NCBI GenBank assembly: GCA_022565695.1
Contig: JAIUME010000008.1
Span: 62,001-126,000, forward strand
DNA from: Alcanivorax sp.
GTDB taxonomy: Bacteria; Pseudomonadota; Gammaproteobacteria; Pseudomonadales; Alcanivoracaceae
Direction of reading: 5' to 3'
DNA length: 64,000 nt
Within the stretch, counting starts at the first letter, position 1. Each line of letters starts with the position of its first letter. Positions 18,088 to 26,829 of this stretch are shown piece after piece. The notes under the pieces were generated by a model, which saw only the letters and a program-made list of their open reading frames with translations, was not told the origin of the DNA and did not search any database. The position numbers and the translations under genes were made by a program.

Positions 18088-18617
18088 TGCTTGCTGAAGA
18101 AGATGCGTTGATCATAGGCCGCGTTGTTGCGGCCTATGGCATTAAGGGATGGGTGAAGGTGCACTCCTTCACGGACCCCAAAGACAACATCTTCGGCTAT
18201 CAGCCCTGGTATCTGCGCAGCCCCTCGGGCTGGCAGCAGGTCAAGGTGACCAGCTGGCGCATCCAGGGCAAGAGCCTGGTGGCCTGCATTGATGGTTGCA
18301 CTGACCGCACCGTGGCAGAAAGCACCCTGCTGGGGCGCGATATTGCCATGCCCCGCTCGGCGCTGCCGGCGCCGCAGGCTGGTGAGTATTACTGGCGGGA
18401 TCTGATCGGATTACGGGTCAGTCTTGCCGATGGTCGGGTACTCGGCGTGATACGCCAGATGCTGGAGACCGGTGCCAACGACGTGATCGTGGTGCAGGGT
18501 GACAGCGAGAGTATCGACCGCCAGGAACGTCTGATCCCCTGGCTGCCGGATCGTGTGATCGGCAAGGTGGATCTGGTCGCCGGCACCGTCGAGGTCGACT
18601 GGGATCCAGAGTTCTGA
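18087..18617 (+). CDS. rimM: Ribosome maturation factor
   Basis: The 176-residue 16S rRNA processing factor binds S19 during 30S head assembly. The RimM domain opens with IIGRVVAAYGIKGWVKVHSFTD, and the PRC-barrel domain begins near EYYWRDLIGLRV. The last residues (IPWLPDRVIGKVDLVAGTV) are family-typical. It is coupled to rpsP by a one-base overlap and precedes trmD by 12 bases. Confidence 0.97.
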   Translation: MLAEEDALIIGRVVAAYGIKGWVKVHSFTDPKDNIFGYQPWYLRSPSGWQQVKVTSWRIQGKSLVACIDGCTDRTVAESTLLGRDIAMPRSALPAPQAGEYYWRDLIGLRVSLADGRVLGVIRQMLETGANDVIVVQGDSESIDRQERLIPWLPDRVIGKVDLVAGTVEVDWDPEF

Positions 18618-18629
18618 AGCGGGGTGCTG

Positions 18630-19412
18630 ATGAAGATTGCCGTTCTGACGCTGTTTCCGGACATGCTGGCGGCCATCACGGATTACGGCATCACGCGCCG
18701 GGCGGTGGAAACCGGCTTGCTGACGGTTTCTGCGGTGAACCCCAGGGATTTTGCCCTGGATCGCCACCGCACCGTGGACGACCGCCCGTTTGGCGGTGGT
18801 CCTGGCATGTTGATGAAAGTCGAGCCGCTGCTGGCGGCCCTGGCAGAAGCCCGGGCCCAGGTCGGCGACCAGGCCAAGGTGGTGTATCTCTCACCCCAGG
18901 GCCGGCGCCTTGACCAGCAGGCAGTGGAGCGACTGGCCTATGAACCGGCCATGATATTGATCGCGGGCCGCTACGAAGGTATCGACGAGCGGTTCGTGGA
19001 AGCAGAAGTCGATGAGCAGTGGTCCATTGGTGACTATGTGCTCAGTGGTGGTGAGCTGCCCGCCATGGTGATGATAGATGCCATGGCACGTCGGTTGCCC
19101 GGTGTACTCGGGCATCAGGATTCGGCAGAGCAGGATTCGTTCAGCGGTGAGCTGACCAATCTCCTGGACTGCCCGCACTACACCCGCCCGGTGGAATTCG
19201 CCGGCGAGCGGGTGCCGGATGTACTGCTCAGTGGTCACCACGAGGCAGTGCGCCGCTGGCGTCTCAAGCAGGCTTTGGGGCGCACCTGGCAACGCCGGCC
19301 CGATTTGCTGGCGGCCCGCAAGGCATCGCCGGGACTGAGTGAGGAAGAACAAGAGCTGTTGGCGGAATTCATCCGCGAGCAGGCAACCGAATCTGGCAGC
19401 GATCACCAATGA
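18630..19412 (+). CDS. trmD: tRNA (guanine-N1-)-methyltransferase
   Basis: The 260-residue SPOUT enzyme makes m1G37 in tRNAs that read CNN and related codons, using SAM. The trefoil-knot SAM site is visible as [13 protein letters not shown] and [18 protein letters not shown], and the N-terminus is [15 protein letters not shown] 18630 begins the domain; GTG 18624 two codons earlier is possible. It is the third gene of the rpsP operon, with rplS 40 bases on. Confidence 0.97.
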   Translation: MKIAVLTLFPDMLAAITDYGITRRAVETGLLTVSAVNPRDFALDRHRTVDDRPFGGGPGMLMKVEPLLAALAEARAQVGDQAKVVYLSPQGRRLDQQAVERLAYEPAMILIAGRYEGIDERFVEAEVDEQWSIGDYVLSGGELPAMVMIDAMARRLPGVLGHQDSAEQDSFSGELTNLLDCPHYTRPVEFAGERVPDVLLSGHHEAVRRWRLKQALGRTWQRRPDLLAARKASPGLSEEEQELLAEFIREQATESGSDHQ

Positions 19413-19452
19413 TACGCGTCCAGCAAGCTTGAGATTACAGGAGCAGGCAGTC

Positions 19453-19821
19453 ATGAGCGGCAAGAAACCACTGGTGCAGGATATCGAACAGGCCCAGCTG
19501 AAAAGCGACGTGCCGGACTTTGGCGCGGGCGACACCGTCACCGTGCAGGTAAAAGTGAAAGAAGGCACCCGTGAGCGGCTGCAGGCTTTCCAGGGCGTCG
19601 TGATTGCCCGTCGTAACCGTGGCCTGAACTCTGCGTTCACCGTGCGTAAAGTATCCCACGGCGTTGGCGTTGAGCGTGTGTTCCAGCTGCACAGCCCGCT
19701 GATCGACAGCATCAAGGTCGAGCGTCGCGGCGACGTACGTCGTGCCAAGCTGTACTTCCTGCGCGATCGTTCAGGCAAGTCTGCGCGTATCAAGGAAAAG
19801 GTCCGCACCACCGCCAAGTAA
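19453..19821 (+). CDS. rplS: 50S ribosomal protein L19
   Basis: A 122-residue protein at the 30S-50S interface. [31 protein letters not shown] and the C-terminal [19 protein letters not shown] are diagnostic. AGGAG sits nine bases before ATG 19453. It ends the operon; a terminator follows. Confidence 0.97.
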   Translation: MSGKKPLVQDIEQAQLKSDVPDFGAGDTVTVQVKVKEGTRERLQAFQGVVIARRNRGLNSAFTVRKVSHGVGVERVFQLHSPLIDSIKVERRGDVRRAKLYFLRDRSGKSARIKEKVRTTAK

Positions 19822-19879
19822 GGCGCTGCTGCAGGACGGCTTCTGGCGCCAGCGACTGGCGCCAACAGGAAGCAACGCG

Positions 19880-19904
19880 AACGGCCACCCGAGGGTGGCC
19901 GTTT
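19880..19904 (+). terminator. Rho-independent terminator after rplS
   Basis: ACGGCCACC and GGTGGCCGT form a GC-rich stem around CGAG, followed by a short TTTT. Just upstream, TGGCGCCA occurs twice five bases apart (about 19843-19863), a second inverted structure. Confidence 0.85.
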
Positions 19905-19935
19905 TGCGTGGATCGCCGTCGTGCCAGTCAGGCAT

Positions 19936-20190
19936 TCAGGCGTTCTTCAGCCCCCGATACAGTGCCAGTAGTACGATGGCGCCCAGCGTTGCCGTGACGA
20001 TGCCGGCCAGGCTGAACGTGTTGACCGGCCCCGCCAGCCCGGTAACCGACCCCAGCCAGCCCCCGACAAATGCCCCGGCAATGCCGATCAGGATGGTGAT
20101 GATCATTCCGCCCGGGTCCTTGCCCGGCATGATCCATTTGGCCAGCAGGCCGGCAATCAGCCCCAGTACGATCCATGAAAGAATACCCAT
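19936..20190 (-). CDS. GlsB/YeaQ/YmgE-family small membrane protein
   Basis: An 84-residue transglycosylase-associated (PF04226) protein with three membrane helices. GILSWIVLGLIAGLLAKWIMPG, PGGMIITILIGIAGAFVGG and GIVTATLGAIVLL are the family blocks. Members are stress-induced inner-membrane proteins of unknown mechanism. It is convergent with rplS, with the terminator between. A three-unit tandem repeat lies upstream of its start. Confidence 0.9.
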   Translation of the reverse strand: MGILSWIVLGLIAGLLAKWIMPGKDPGGMIITILIGIAGAFVGGWLGSVTGLAGPVNTFSLAGIVTATLGAIVLLALYRGLKNA

Positions 20191-20211
20191 ATTCGTTCGC
20201 TCCCTGGTTTG

Positions 20212-20253
20212 TCACGATTGTCTTGTCGCGATTGTCTTGTCACGATTGTCATG
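20212..20253. repeat. 14-bp tandem repeat, three units
   Basis: TCACGATTGTCTTG, TCGCGATTGTCTTG and TCACGATTGTCATG follow each other without spacers. They begin 21 bases upstream of the GlsB-type start codon, in the divergent gap to xerD, where they could affect promoter spacing. Confidence 0.95.
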
Positions 20254-20352
20254 CGCATTCATAGCACCACGAACCGCTCAGTCTGTGAATAAGGAATACA
20301 GGTGAGACAGGCTCGCTGGCGCGCTGTGGCTGCAACTGCGATGATGCCCGCC

Positions 20353-21306
20353 ATGACCGATCCCGTTAATCCACAGCAGGCGGCACAGCTCACGCTCATA
20401 GAGCAATGGCTGGATGCCAGCTGGATGGAAAAAGGCCTCAGCGACCACAGCCTGAGCAATTACCGCCGCGATCTGCTGCAGTTTGCTGACTGGCTGCTGG
20501 CGACCCGCGATCAGGGGCTGCTGTCCTGTGGCCGCGGCGATCTGTACGAGTACCTGACCCATCAGCATCAGCGCAATATCAGCCCGCGCTCTGTGGCACG
20601 GCAACTCTCGGCATTGCGGGGCTTCTACCGCTGGATGTTGCGCGAGGGCCGCATTGGTGAAGACCCGACGCTGCGCGTAGAGCGGCCGAAGCTGGGGCGG
20701 CCTTTGCCCAAAACCCTGACCGAAGCGGATGTCGATGCGCTGCTGGCGGCACCGGATGTGTCGACGCCACTGGGGTTGCGGGATCGCGCCATGCTGGAAG
20801 TCCTTTACGCTGCCGGTCTGCGCGTGTCCGAACTGGTTGGTCTGACCCTCACACAGTTGAGCCTGCGGCAGGGGCTGGTACGTATCGTCGGCAAGGGCAA
20901 CAAGGAACGGCTGGTGCCGCTGGGTGAGGAAGCGCTGGCCTGGGTGGAACGTTATCTGCGCCAGGGGCGCCCGCTGCTGCTGGGCACGGCCGCCAGCGAT
21001 CAGGTCTTTCCCGGGCGGGCCGGGGCCGTGATGACACGCCAGACGTTCTGGTATCGTCTGCGGCAGATGGCGCAGCAGGGCGGGGTGCACAAGCCGCTCT
21101 CGCCGCATACGCTGCGCCATGCCTTTGCGACACATCTGCTGAACCATGGCGCGGATCTGCGCGTGGTGCAGCTGCTGCTGGGGCACAGTGACCTGTCCAC
21201 CACGCAGATCTACACCCATGTGGCGCAGCAACGGCTGAAGAGTCTGCATGGTATGCACCATCCCCGTGCGGGAAACCAACCGTCGGTATCGGAGTCAGAG
21301 CAATAG
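20353..21306 (+). CDS. xerD: Site-specific tyrosine recombinase
   Basis: A 317-residue recombinase that, with XerC, resolves chromosome dimers at dif during division. The N-terminal SAM-like core-binding domain runs to about residue 100. Catalytic residues are visible: Arg157 (AAGLRVSEL), His252 and Arg255 (HTLRHAFATHLL), His278 (LLGHSDLSTTQ) and Tyr287 (IYTH). ATG 20353 is chosen by homology; the frame is open to 20302. XerD rather than XerC is supported by the dsbC neighbour. No dif-like site is in the window. Confidence 0.95.
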   Translation: MTDPVNPQQAAQLTLIEQWLDASWMEKGLSDHSLSNYRRDLLQFADWLLATRDQGLLSCGRGDLYEYLTHQHQRNISPRSVARQLSALRGFYRWMLREGRIGEDPTLRVERPKLGRPLPKTLTEADVDALLAAPDVSTPLGLRDRAMLEVLYAAGLRVSELVGLTLTQLSLRQGLVRIVGKGNKERLVPLGEEALAWVERYLRQGRPLLLGTAASDQVFPGRAGAVMTRQTFWYRLRQMAQQGGVHKPLSPHTLRHAFATHLLNHGADLRVVQLLLGHSDLSTTQIYTHVAQQRLKSLHGMHHPRAGNQPSVSESEQ

Positions 21307-21413
21307 TGAGCGGGCAGGGATCAGGGGCGTTGACGCCCGAACTGTCAGAATGGGTTTTCGAACAATCAATGGCGGCGTCCGGCAAGGCAGATGTCGTCCT
21401 GCGGAGAAAGAAG

Positions 21414-22190
21414 ATGAAACAGCTTTTCGGGGCACTGTGGGTCGTGGTTGTTGCGGCGCTTGCAGCGGGGTTGGCATTTGCCGGGGGGGACGAAGCAAAA
21501 GCCCTTGAAGCAAAGGCCCGTATCGAGACGAGCCTCGGCGCGTCGGGGCAGCCGGTACGTGTGACGGCCATGACGCCTTCCGAGGAGATTCCCGGTCTGA
21601 TGGATGTGGTGGTGAACGGGCGGGAGCGCTTCCTGGCGTCCAGCGATGGCCGTTATCTGATTGCCGGCGACCTGTACGTCATGGCAGAGACTGGCCCGGT
21701 GAGCGTGGCGGACCAGCAGTTTGAGGGCGTGCGCCGGGAGTTGTTCAGCGAGCTTGACGAGTCGCAGTCGGTGGTCTTCAAGGCGGCAGAAGAGAAAACC
21801 CGGTTGATCGTGTTCACCGATCCGTCCTGCGGCTACTGCCGGCAGATGCACAAGGATATGCCGGCTCTGAATGCTGCCGGCATCACGGTGCAGTACATGG
21901 CCTATCCCCGGGAGGGTGCCGGGTCGGCGCCGGGGGTGCAAATGCAGCAGATATGGTGTGCCAGCGACCGTCAGAAGGCCATGGATGATGCCAAGCTGCG
22001 GGGTACGGTCCGCGAAAATGTGAAACTCGAGGATGGGGCCGCCTGTAGCGCCACCGTCGCGGAGCAGTATGCACTGGGCAGCCGTGCCGGGGTGCGTGGC
22101 ACGCCCGCCGTGTTCACCCTCGAAGGGCGCCAGATGGGCGGCTACATGCCTGCTGAGCGGCTTGTGGAAGCCCTGGGTCTGGGCGGCTGA
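21414..22190 (+). CDS. dsbC: Thiol:disulfide interchange protein
   Basis: A 258-residue periplasmic disulfide isomerase. A signal peptide (KQLFGALWVVVVAALAAGLAFAG) precedes a DsbC dimerisation domain, and the thioredoxin domain carries the active site CGYC (Cys139-Cys142) with the cis-Pro in RGTPAVF. The extra pair WCASD and ACSAT matches the structural disulfide of DsbC. GGAG lies about eight bases before ATG 21414. The long upstream frame from 21306 is not part of the protein. Confidence 0.94.
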   Translation: MKQLFGALWVVVVAALAAGLAFAGGDEAKALEAKARIETSLGASGQPVRVTAMTPSEEIPGLMDVVVNGRERFLASSDGRYLIAGDLYVMAETGPVSVADQQFEGVRRELFSELDESQSVVFKAAEEKTRLIVFTDPSCGYCRQMHKDMPALNAAGITVQYMAYPREGAGSAPGVQMQQIWCASDRQKAMDDAKLRGTVRENVKLEDGAACSATVAEQYALGSRAGVRGTPAVFTLEGRQMGGYMPAERLVEALGLGG

Positions 22191-22359
22191 GTCCGGGCGC
22201 CGAGAGGTGGCCCCGGGCTTCTGAAAACCTGCCGGAAACCCTCTGAAAGCCGCGCCATGACTGGCGCTGGCGGATTGACGCCAGCCGGGCACCCAAGTAA
22301 GGTGTCCCGCTTTGCTGAGCCTGCATTCTTACCCTGAAAGCTACCTTTGGAAGTGAGTC
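22191..22359. other. Spacer with two hairpins before the aminotransferase
   Basis: GCTGGCG and CGCCAGC pair around GATTGA (22266-22285), and GGGCACC pairs with GGTGTCC (about 22287-22308) with one G-T pair. Neither is followed by a T-run. No gene is seen. This is the likely promoter region of the aminotransferase. Confidence 0.4.
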
Positions 22360-23553
22360 GTGGAAGCTGAATTCCAGCGTATCCGGCGCCTGCCGCCTTA
22401 TGTCTTCAATATCGTTGGCGAATTGAAGAAAGCGGCCCGTGCACGCGGTGAAGACATCATTGATTTCGGCATGGGGAATCCCGATCAGCCGACGCCGCCG
22501 CATATCGTCGCCAAGCTTACCGAAGCGGTGCAGCGTAGCGACACCCATCGCTATTCCCAGTCCAAGGGTATCCCGCGTCTGCGCAAGGCGATCTGTGACT
22601 GGTATCAGCGCCGTTATGACGTGACCCTGGACCCGGAAACCGAAGCCATTGTCACCATTGGTTCCAAGGAAGGGCTTTCGCATCTGGCGCTGGCCACCAT
22701 GGGGCCGGGCGATACCGTGATGGTGCCCAACCCGAGCTATCCGATTCACCCTTACGGCTTTGTCATTGCCAACGCCGATATCCGCCATGTCCCCATGGTG
22801 GAAGGGATGGATTTCTTCGAGGAGCTGGAACGGGCACTGAAAGAGTCCTGGCCGAAACCGAAGATGCTGGTGCTGAATTTTCCGGGTAACCCGACAGCGC
22901 AGTGTGTCGACCTGGCGTTCTTCGAACGCGTGGTGGCTATTGCCCGAGAGCACAGCATCTGGGTGGTCCAGGATATTGCCTACGCCGATATCGTCTTTGA
23001 TGGCTATCAGGCGCCGTCCATCCTTCAGGTGCCGGGCGCCCGCGATGTGGCCGTGGAGTTTTTTTCGCTGTCGAAAAGTTACAACATGCCCGGCTGGCGT
23101 GTCGGTTTCTGCTGCGGCAATGCGGAACTGGTGGGCGCGCTGGCGCGCATCAAGTCCTACATGGACTACGGCACCTTCACACCGATCCAGGTCGCCGCGA
23201 TTGCCGCGCTGGAAGGCGACCAGCAGTGCGTGTCGGATATTCGCGACATGTACCAGCGCCGTCGTGATGTGCTGTGTCAGGGGCTGTGTGATCTGGGCTG
23301 GCCGGTCAACACGCCGAAGGCCACCATGTTTGTCTGGGCGAAGATTCCCGAGCACTATCGCGCCATGGGATCGCTGGAGTTCAGCAAGAAGCTGCTCCAG
23401 GAGGCGCAGGTTGCCGTATCCCCGGGGGTGGGATTCGGTGAGTACGGGGATGATCATGTGCGTTTTGCACTGATTGAAAATGAACATCGCACCCGTCAGG
23501 CGTTGCGCGGTATCCGGCGTATGTTCCGCCAGGATGGTCTGCTCAGCGAATGA
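22360..23553 (+). CDS. alaC: PLP-dependent aminotransferase, AlaC-like
   Basis: A 397-residue fold-type I aminotransferase of the class I/II group that makes alanine from pyruvate and glutamate. It has [32 protein letters not shown], and the PLP lysine in [13 protein letters not shown]. The start is GTG 22360 with weak upstream signals. Position immediately before hom-thrC is the conserved arrangement in pseudomonads and relatives. Specificity for alanine is by similarity; a broader branched-chain activity is possible. Confidence 0.85.
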   Translation: MEAEFQRIRRLPPYVFNIVGELKKAARARGEDIIDFGMGNPDQPTPPHIVAKLTEAVQRSDTHRYSQSKGIPRLRKAICDWYQRRYDVTLDPETEAIVTIGSKEGLSHLALATMGPGDTVMVPNPSYPIHPYGFVIANADIRHVPMVEGMDFFEELERALKESWPKPKMLVLNFPGNPTAQCVDLAFFERVVAIAREHSIWVVQDIAYADIVFDGYQAPSILQVPGARDVAVEFFSLSKSYNMPGWRVGFCCGNAELVGALARIKSYMDYGTFTPIQVAAIAALEGDQQCVSDIRDMYQRRRDVLCQGLCDLGWPVNTPKATMFVWAKIPEHYRAMGSLEFSKKLLQEAQVAVSPGVGFGEYGDDHVRFALIENEHRTRQALRGIRRMFRQDGLLSE

Positions 23554-23566
23554 CAGCACCAATTTT

Positions 23567-23596
23567 GGTGTAAGTGATCACGGTGTAAGTGAATGA
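23567..23596. repeat. 15-bp tandem duplication before hom
   Basis: GGTGTAAGTGATCAC (23567-23581) and GGTGTAAGTGAATGA (23582-23596) share their first 11 bases. They fill half of the 61-base gap between the aminotransferase and hom. Confidence 0.85.
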
Positions 23597-23614
23597 CGCT
23601 ACAGGTGAAGGCAC

Positions 23615-24940
23615 ATGAGTGAAGTCAGAATAGTGAAACCGGTCAAAGTGGGCATCGCGGGCCTGGGCACCGTTGGCAGTGGCACCGTCAATGTACTCAA
23701 GCGCAATGCGCAGGAAATCGCACGCCGCGTCGGGCGTCCGATTGAAATTGCGCACATCGGAGCACGTCGCGACAACCCGGCCTGCAACATCGAAGGCATC
23801 CGCGTGTCCCGGGATATCTTTGCGCTGGCCGCTGATCCGGAACTGGATATTCTGGTGGAACTGATTGGTGGTGTGGATACCGCCCGTGAGCTGGTGCTCG
23901 CTGCCATTGGTAATGGCAAGCACATCGTCACCGCCAACAAGGCGCTGATCGCCGAGCACGGTAACGAAATCTTCCGCGCTGCCCACGAGCGCGGCGTGGA
24001 CGTGGCCTTCGAAGCGTCGGTGGCCGGTGGCATACCGATTCTCAAGGCGCTGGGCGAAGGCCTGGCCGCCAACCATATCAAATGGGTGGCCGGCATCATC
24101 AACGGCACCGGCAACTTCATTCTGACCGAGATGCGCGACAAGGGTCGCAGCTTCGATGACGTGCTCAAGGAAGCCCAGGCCCTCGGCTATGCTGAAGCAG
24201 ACCCGACCTTTGACGTGGAAGGCATCGACGCCGCACACAAGCTGACGATTCTGGCCTCCATCGCGTTCGGTATTCCGCTTCAGTTCAGCAAGGTCTACAC
24301 CGAGGGCATCAGCCGTATCACCTCCGAAGATATCAAGGCGGCGGATTATTTTGGTTACTGCATCAAGCATCTGGGCATCGCCAAGGATACCGGCAATGGT
24401 GTCGAGCTGCGTGTGCACCCGACGCTGATCCCCAAGGAGGTCCTGCTGGCTTCCGTGAACGGCGTGATGAACGCGGTGATGGTGGACGGTGATGCGGTGG
24501 GCCCGACCCTGTTCTACGGCGCCGGTGCCGGTGCAGAGCCGACGGCGTCTGCCGTGGTGGCAGACATCATCGAGCTGGGCCGCGCGCTGACCGTGGACCA
24601 TGACGAGCGTGCGCCCTACCTGGGCTTTCACGCGGAGGCCATGTCCGAGGCGCCGGTATTGTCCATGGATGATGTGGAATGTTCCTTCTACATCCGCCTG
24701 CACGTCCAGGATCGCACCGGGGTGCTGGCGGACATCACGCGCATCCTCAGCGCCAAGGGCGTCAGCATCGAGGCCATGTACCAGAAGGACGTGGTGGAAG
24801 ATGATGAGCGTGTCTCCATCGTGCTGATGACCCACAGCATCCGCGAGAGCGCGCTGCGGGAGGCGCTGGAAGAGATCGCTGCCCTGGAGGCCGTGGTTGA
24901 CGATATAATGCGCATTCGCGTCGAAATGCTGGACGCCTGA
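23615..24940 (+). CDS. hom: Homoserine dehydrogenase
   Basis: A 441-residue monofunctional NAD(P)-dependent enzyme of the aspartate pathway, converting aspartate semialdehyde to homoserine. The Rossmann opening is VKVGIAGLGTVGSGTVNVL; the catalytic domain has VTANKALIAEHG, VAGGIPILKALGEGL and INGTGNFILTEM. A C-terminal ACT domain (SFYIRLHVQDRTGVLADITRI) suggests feedback inhibition by threonine. It is followed by thrC after 86 bases and is not fused to an aspartokinase. Confidence 0.96.
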   Translation: MSEVRIVKPVKVGIAGLGTVGSGTVNVLKRNAQEIARRVGRPIEIAHIGARRDNPACNIEGIRVSRDIFALAADPELDILVELIGGVDTARELVLAAIGNGKHIVTANKALIAEHGNEIFRAAHERGVDVAFEASVAGGIPILKALGEGLAANHIKWVAGIINGTGNFILTEMRDKGRSFDDVLKEAQALGYAEADPTFDVEGIDAAHKLTILASIAFGIPLQFSKVYTEGISRITSEDIKAADYFGYCIKHLGIAKDTGNGVELRVHPTLIPKEVLLASVNGVMNAVMVDGDAVGPTLFYGAGAGAEPTASAVVADIIELGRALTVDHDERAPYLGFHAEAMSEAPVLSMDDVECSFYIRLHVQDRTGVLADITRILSAKGVSIEAMYQKDVVEDDERVSIVLMTHSIRESALREALEEIAALEAVVDDIMRIRVEMLDA

Positions 24941-25026
24941 AACGGATGTGTACGTGACGGCCCCGGCGACGGGGTCCTCAGAACTAAACAGGGGCGTCGA
25001 TTGCGCCCCGGAAACCGGGAAAGACA
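24941..25026 (+). other. Structured spacer between hom and thrC
   Basis: Three hairpins follow each other: GGCCCC/GGGGTC near 24960-24977, GGGGCG/CGCCCC around TCGATTG, and CCGG/CCGG just before the start. The middle one is a clean 6-bp stem. No T-run and no leader peptide were found, so attenuation is not supported. A role in tuning thrC translation is possible. Confidence 0.4.
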
Positions 25027-26172
25027 ATGCCTTTTCGTGACCGCTACACCGGCCTGATCAATCGCTACCGCGACCACCTGCCGGTCAATGATGATACGCC
25101 GGTGATCAGCCTGGGTGAGGGCAATACGCCCCTGATCCGGCTCAAGAACATCCCGCGCCTGCTCGGCAAGGACGTGGACATCTACGTCAAGTACGAGGGG
25201 CTGAACCCCACCGGGTCGTTCAAGGACCGGGGCATGACCATGGCGGTGACCAAGGCCGTGGAAGAGGGCAGCAACGCGATCATCTGTGCGTCCACCGGCA
25301 ACACCTCGGCGGCAGCGGCGGCCTATGCCGCGCGTGCCGGCATCACCGCTTTCGTGATCATCCCGGAAGGCAAGATCGCTCTGGGCAAACTGGCCCAGGC
25401 AATGATGTATGGCGCAGTCATCATGCAGATTCGTGGCAACTTTGACGAAGGCATGGAACTGGTCAAGCAGGTGGCCAGGGAAGCACCGGTGACCATCGTC
25501 AACTCGGTCAACCCGTATCGCCTGCAGGGCCAGAAAACCGCCGCGTTCGAGATTATCGAAGAGCTGGGCCGGGCACCGGATTACCACTGCCTGCCAGTGG
25601 GTAACGCGGGCAATATCACCGCGCACTGGATCGGTTACTGCGAATACTCCGCGGCGACCAAGGGTGAATGCCTCACCGAGTCCTGTGCCTTCTGTGGCGG
25701 CAAGTGCCGCTTTGCCGGTGGTCCGGTGGTAGGCAGTCGTCCGGTGATGGTTGGCTATCAGGCTGCCGGTTCCGCGCCGTTCATGCGCGGTGAAGCGGTC
25801 AAGCAGCCGGAAACCGTGGCGACCGCCATCCGTATCGGTAATCCGCAAAGCTGGGATTACGCCTGGAAGGTGAAAGAAGAGTCCGGTGGCTGGTTCGACG
25901 AGCTGACGGATGACGAGATCCTGGCGGCGCAGAAATTGCTGGCGGAAAAGGAAGGGGTCTTCTGTGAACCCGCATCCGCCGCCTCCATCGGTGGTGCCAT
26001 GCGCGATATTCTCAGTGGTCGCATCCCCGAGGGCTCCACGGTGGTTTGCACGTTGACCGGGAACGGCCTCAAGGATCCGGATACCGCCATCGCCCAGTGC
26101 CGTGACGCGCGCATGGTCACAATTGATGCTGAATTGACCTCGGTCAAGGACGCCATCCTGTCGCATATGTAA
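25027..26172 (+). CDS. thrC: Threonine synthase with a cysteine-rich insertion
   Basis: A 381-residue PLP enzyme making threonine from O-phosphohomoserine. The PLP lysine is in NPTGSFKDRGM and the phosphate loop in STGNTSAAAAAYAARAG; PVGNAGNITAHW and CEPASAAS are typical. It is of the short Bacillus-like type, longer than the usual 350-360 residues because of an insertion after GYCEYSAATKG. This insert holds Cys205, Cys215, Cys220, Cys223 and Cys227 (CAFCGGKC at the end), a pattern that could bind a metal ion. After it the chain returns to family sequence (MVGYQAAGSAPF). Two separate hairpins flank the gene. Confidence 0.94.
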   Translation: MPFRDRYTGLINRYRDHLPVNDDTPVISLGEGNTPLIRLKNIPRLLGKDVDIYVKYEGLNPTGSFKDRGMTMAVTKAVEEGSNAIICASTGNTSAAAAAYAARAGITAFVIIPEGKIALGKLAQAMMYGAVIMQIRGNFDEGMELVKQVAREAPVTIVNSVNPYRLQGQKTAAFEIIEELGRAPDYHCLPVGNAGNITAHWIGYCEYSAATKGECLTESCAFCGGKCRFAGGPVVGSRPVMVGYQAAGSAPFMRGEAVKQPETVATAIRIGNPQSWDYAWKVKEESGGWFDELTDDEILAAQKLLAEKEGVFCEPASAASIGGAMRDILSGRIPEGSTVVCTLTGNGLKDPDTAIAQCRDARMVTIDAELTSVKDAILSHM

Positions 26173-26177
26173 GGTTG

Positions 26178-26206
26178 ACCCCGGCCTCGGGTGAGGTCGG
26201 GGTTTC
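26178..26206 (+). terminator. Rho-independent terminator after thrC
   Basis: ACCCCGGCCTC (26178-26188) pairs with GAGGTCGGGGT, with one G-T pair and a GGGT loop, followed by TTT. It sits six bases after the thrC stop. Confidence 0.8.
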
Positions 26207-26232
26207 CTCCGCTGTCTCGCCCGGCTTCCCTT

Positions 26233-26260
26233 AACAGGCAACAAGCAACAGGCGACAAGC
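26233..26260. repeat. 14-bp tandem duplication before the globin gene
   Basis: AACAGGCAACAAGC and AACAGGCGACAAGC differ at one base. The second unit ends 13 bases before the globin ATG. Confidence 0.9.
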
Positions 26261-26273
26261 CAGCGGGCGGACA

Positions 26274-26681
26274 ATGCACCCCTTATCTTCCTCCGATACC
26301 GATGCCGTCTTCCAGAGCTATGGCCGTTGCTGCCGGAATGAGGCGTTTTTTGCCGATTTCTACGACCTGTTCATGGCCAAGTCTGCCGAGGTGCGCCAGG
26401 TCTTCCGCAACACCGACATGCCCGAACAGCGCCGCCTGCTGCGTGCCGGCATCATGTGGCTGATCCTGTATGCCCGCGGGGCATCCGGTAACAAGCTGCG
26501 GGATCTGGGACGCACGCACAGCCGCCACGGCTACGATATCAACCCGTCCTGGTATGGCCTCTGGGTTGATGCACTGATGGAAGCAGTCGCTCGCCACGAT
26601 GTGCATCACTCCCCTCAACTCCTGACGCAGTGGCGCCAGGTGCTGTCCCCCGGCATCGACCTGATACGCGATGCGCACTGA
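26274..26681 (+). CDS. Single-domain globin
   Basis: A 135-residue haem globin. The CD-corner Phe is in FYDLFMAKSAEVRQVF, and the proximal His in RDLGRTHSRHGYDINPSWYGLW, whose spacing (LxxLGxxH...Y) is typical of bacterial globins. There is no FAD/NAD domain, so it is not a flavohaemoglobin. Likely roles are NO or oxygen handling, or sensing, but none can be fixed from the sequence. ATG 26274 follows a duplicated 14-mer; the ribosome binding site is weak (GCGGGCGG). Confidence 0.8.
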   Translation: MHPLSSSDTDAVFQSYGRCCRNEAFFADFYDLFMAKSAEVRQVFRNTDMPEQRRLLRAGIMWLILYARGASGNKLRDLGRTHSRHGYDINPSWYGLWVDALMEAVARHDVHHSPQLLTQWRQVLSPGIDLIRDAH

Positions 26682-26694
26682 CTGCCTGATGGCT

Positions 26695-26752
26695 CTGTGA
26701 TGTGGATCCTGTGATGTGGATTTGTTAACAGGGCTTGCCAACAGGGTTTCCA
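26695..26752. repeat. Two successive tandem duplications before the porin gene
   Basis: CTGTGATGTGGATC and CTGTGATGTGGATT (26695-26722, period 14) are followed by AACAGGGCTTGCC and AACAGGGTTTCCA (26727-26752, period 13). The remaining gap to 26829 holds no other feature I can name. Confidence 0.85.
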
Positions 26753-26829
26753 GACAAGAGACTCAAGTGATGAATAGTATTCAATGAATATTATCTCCCG
26801 GCAGATGGATTCTGGGCATCGGGGTCGCT

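Noticed and set aside
20212-20253. Possible CRISPR array
   Set aside because: Units are 14 bp and adjoin with no spacers; the same holds for the other tandem repeats.
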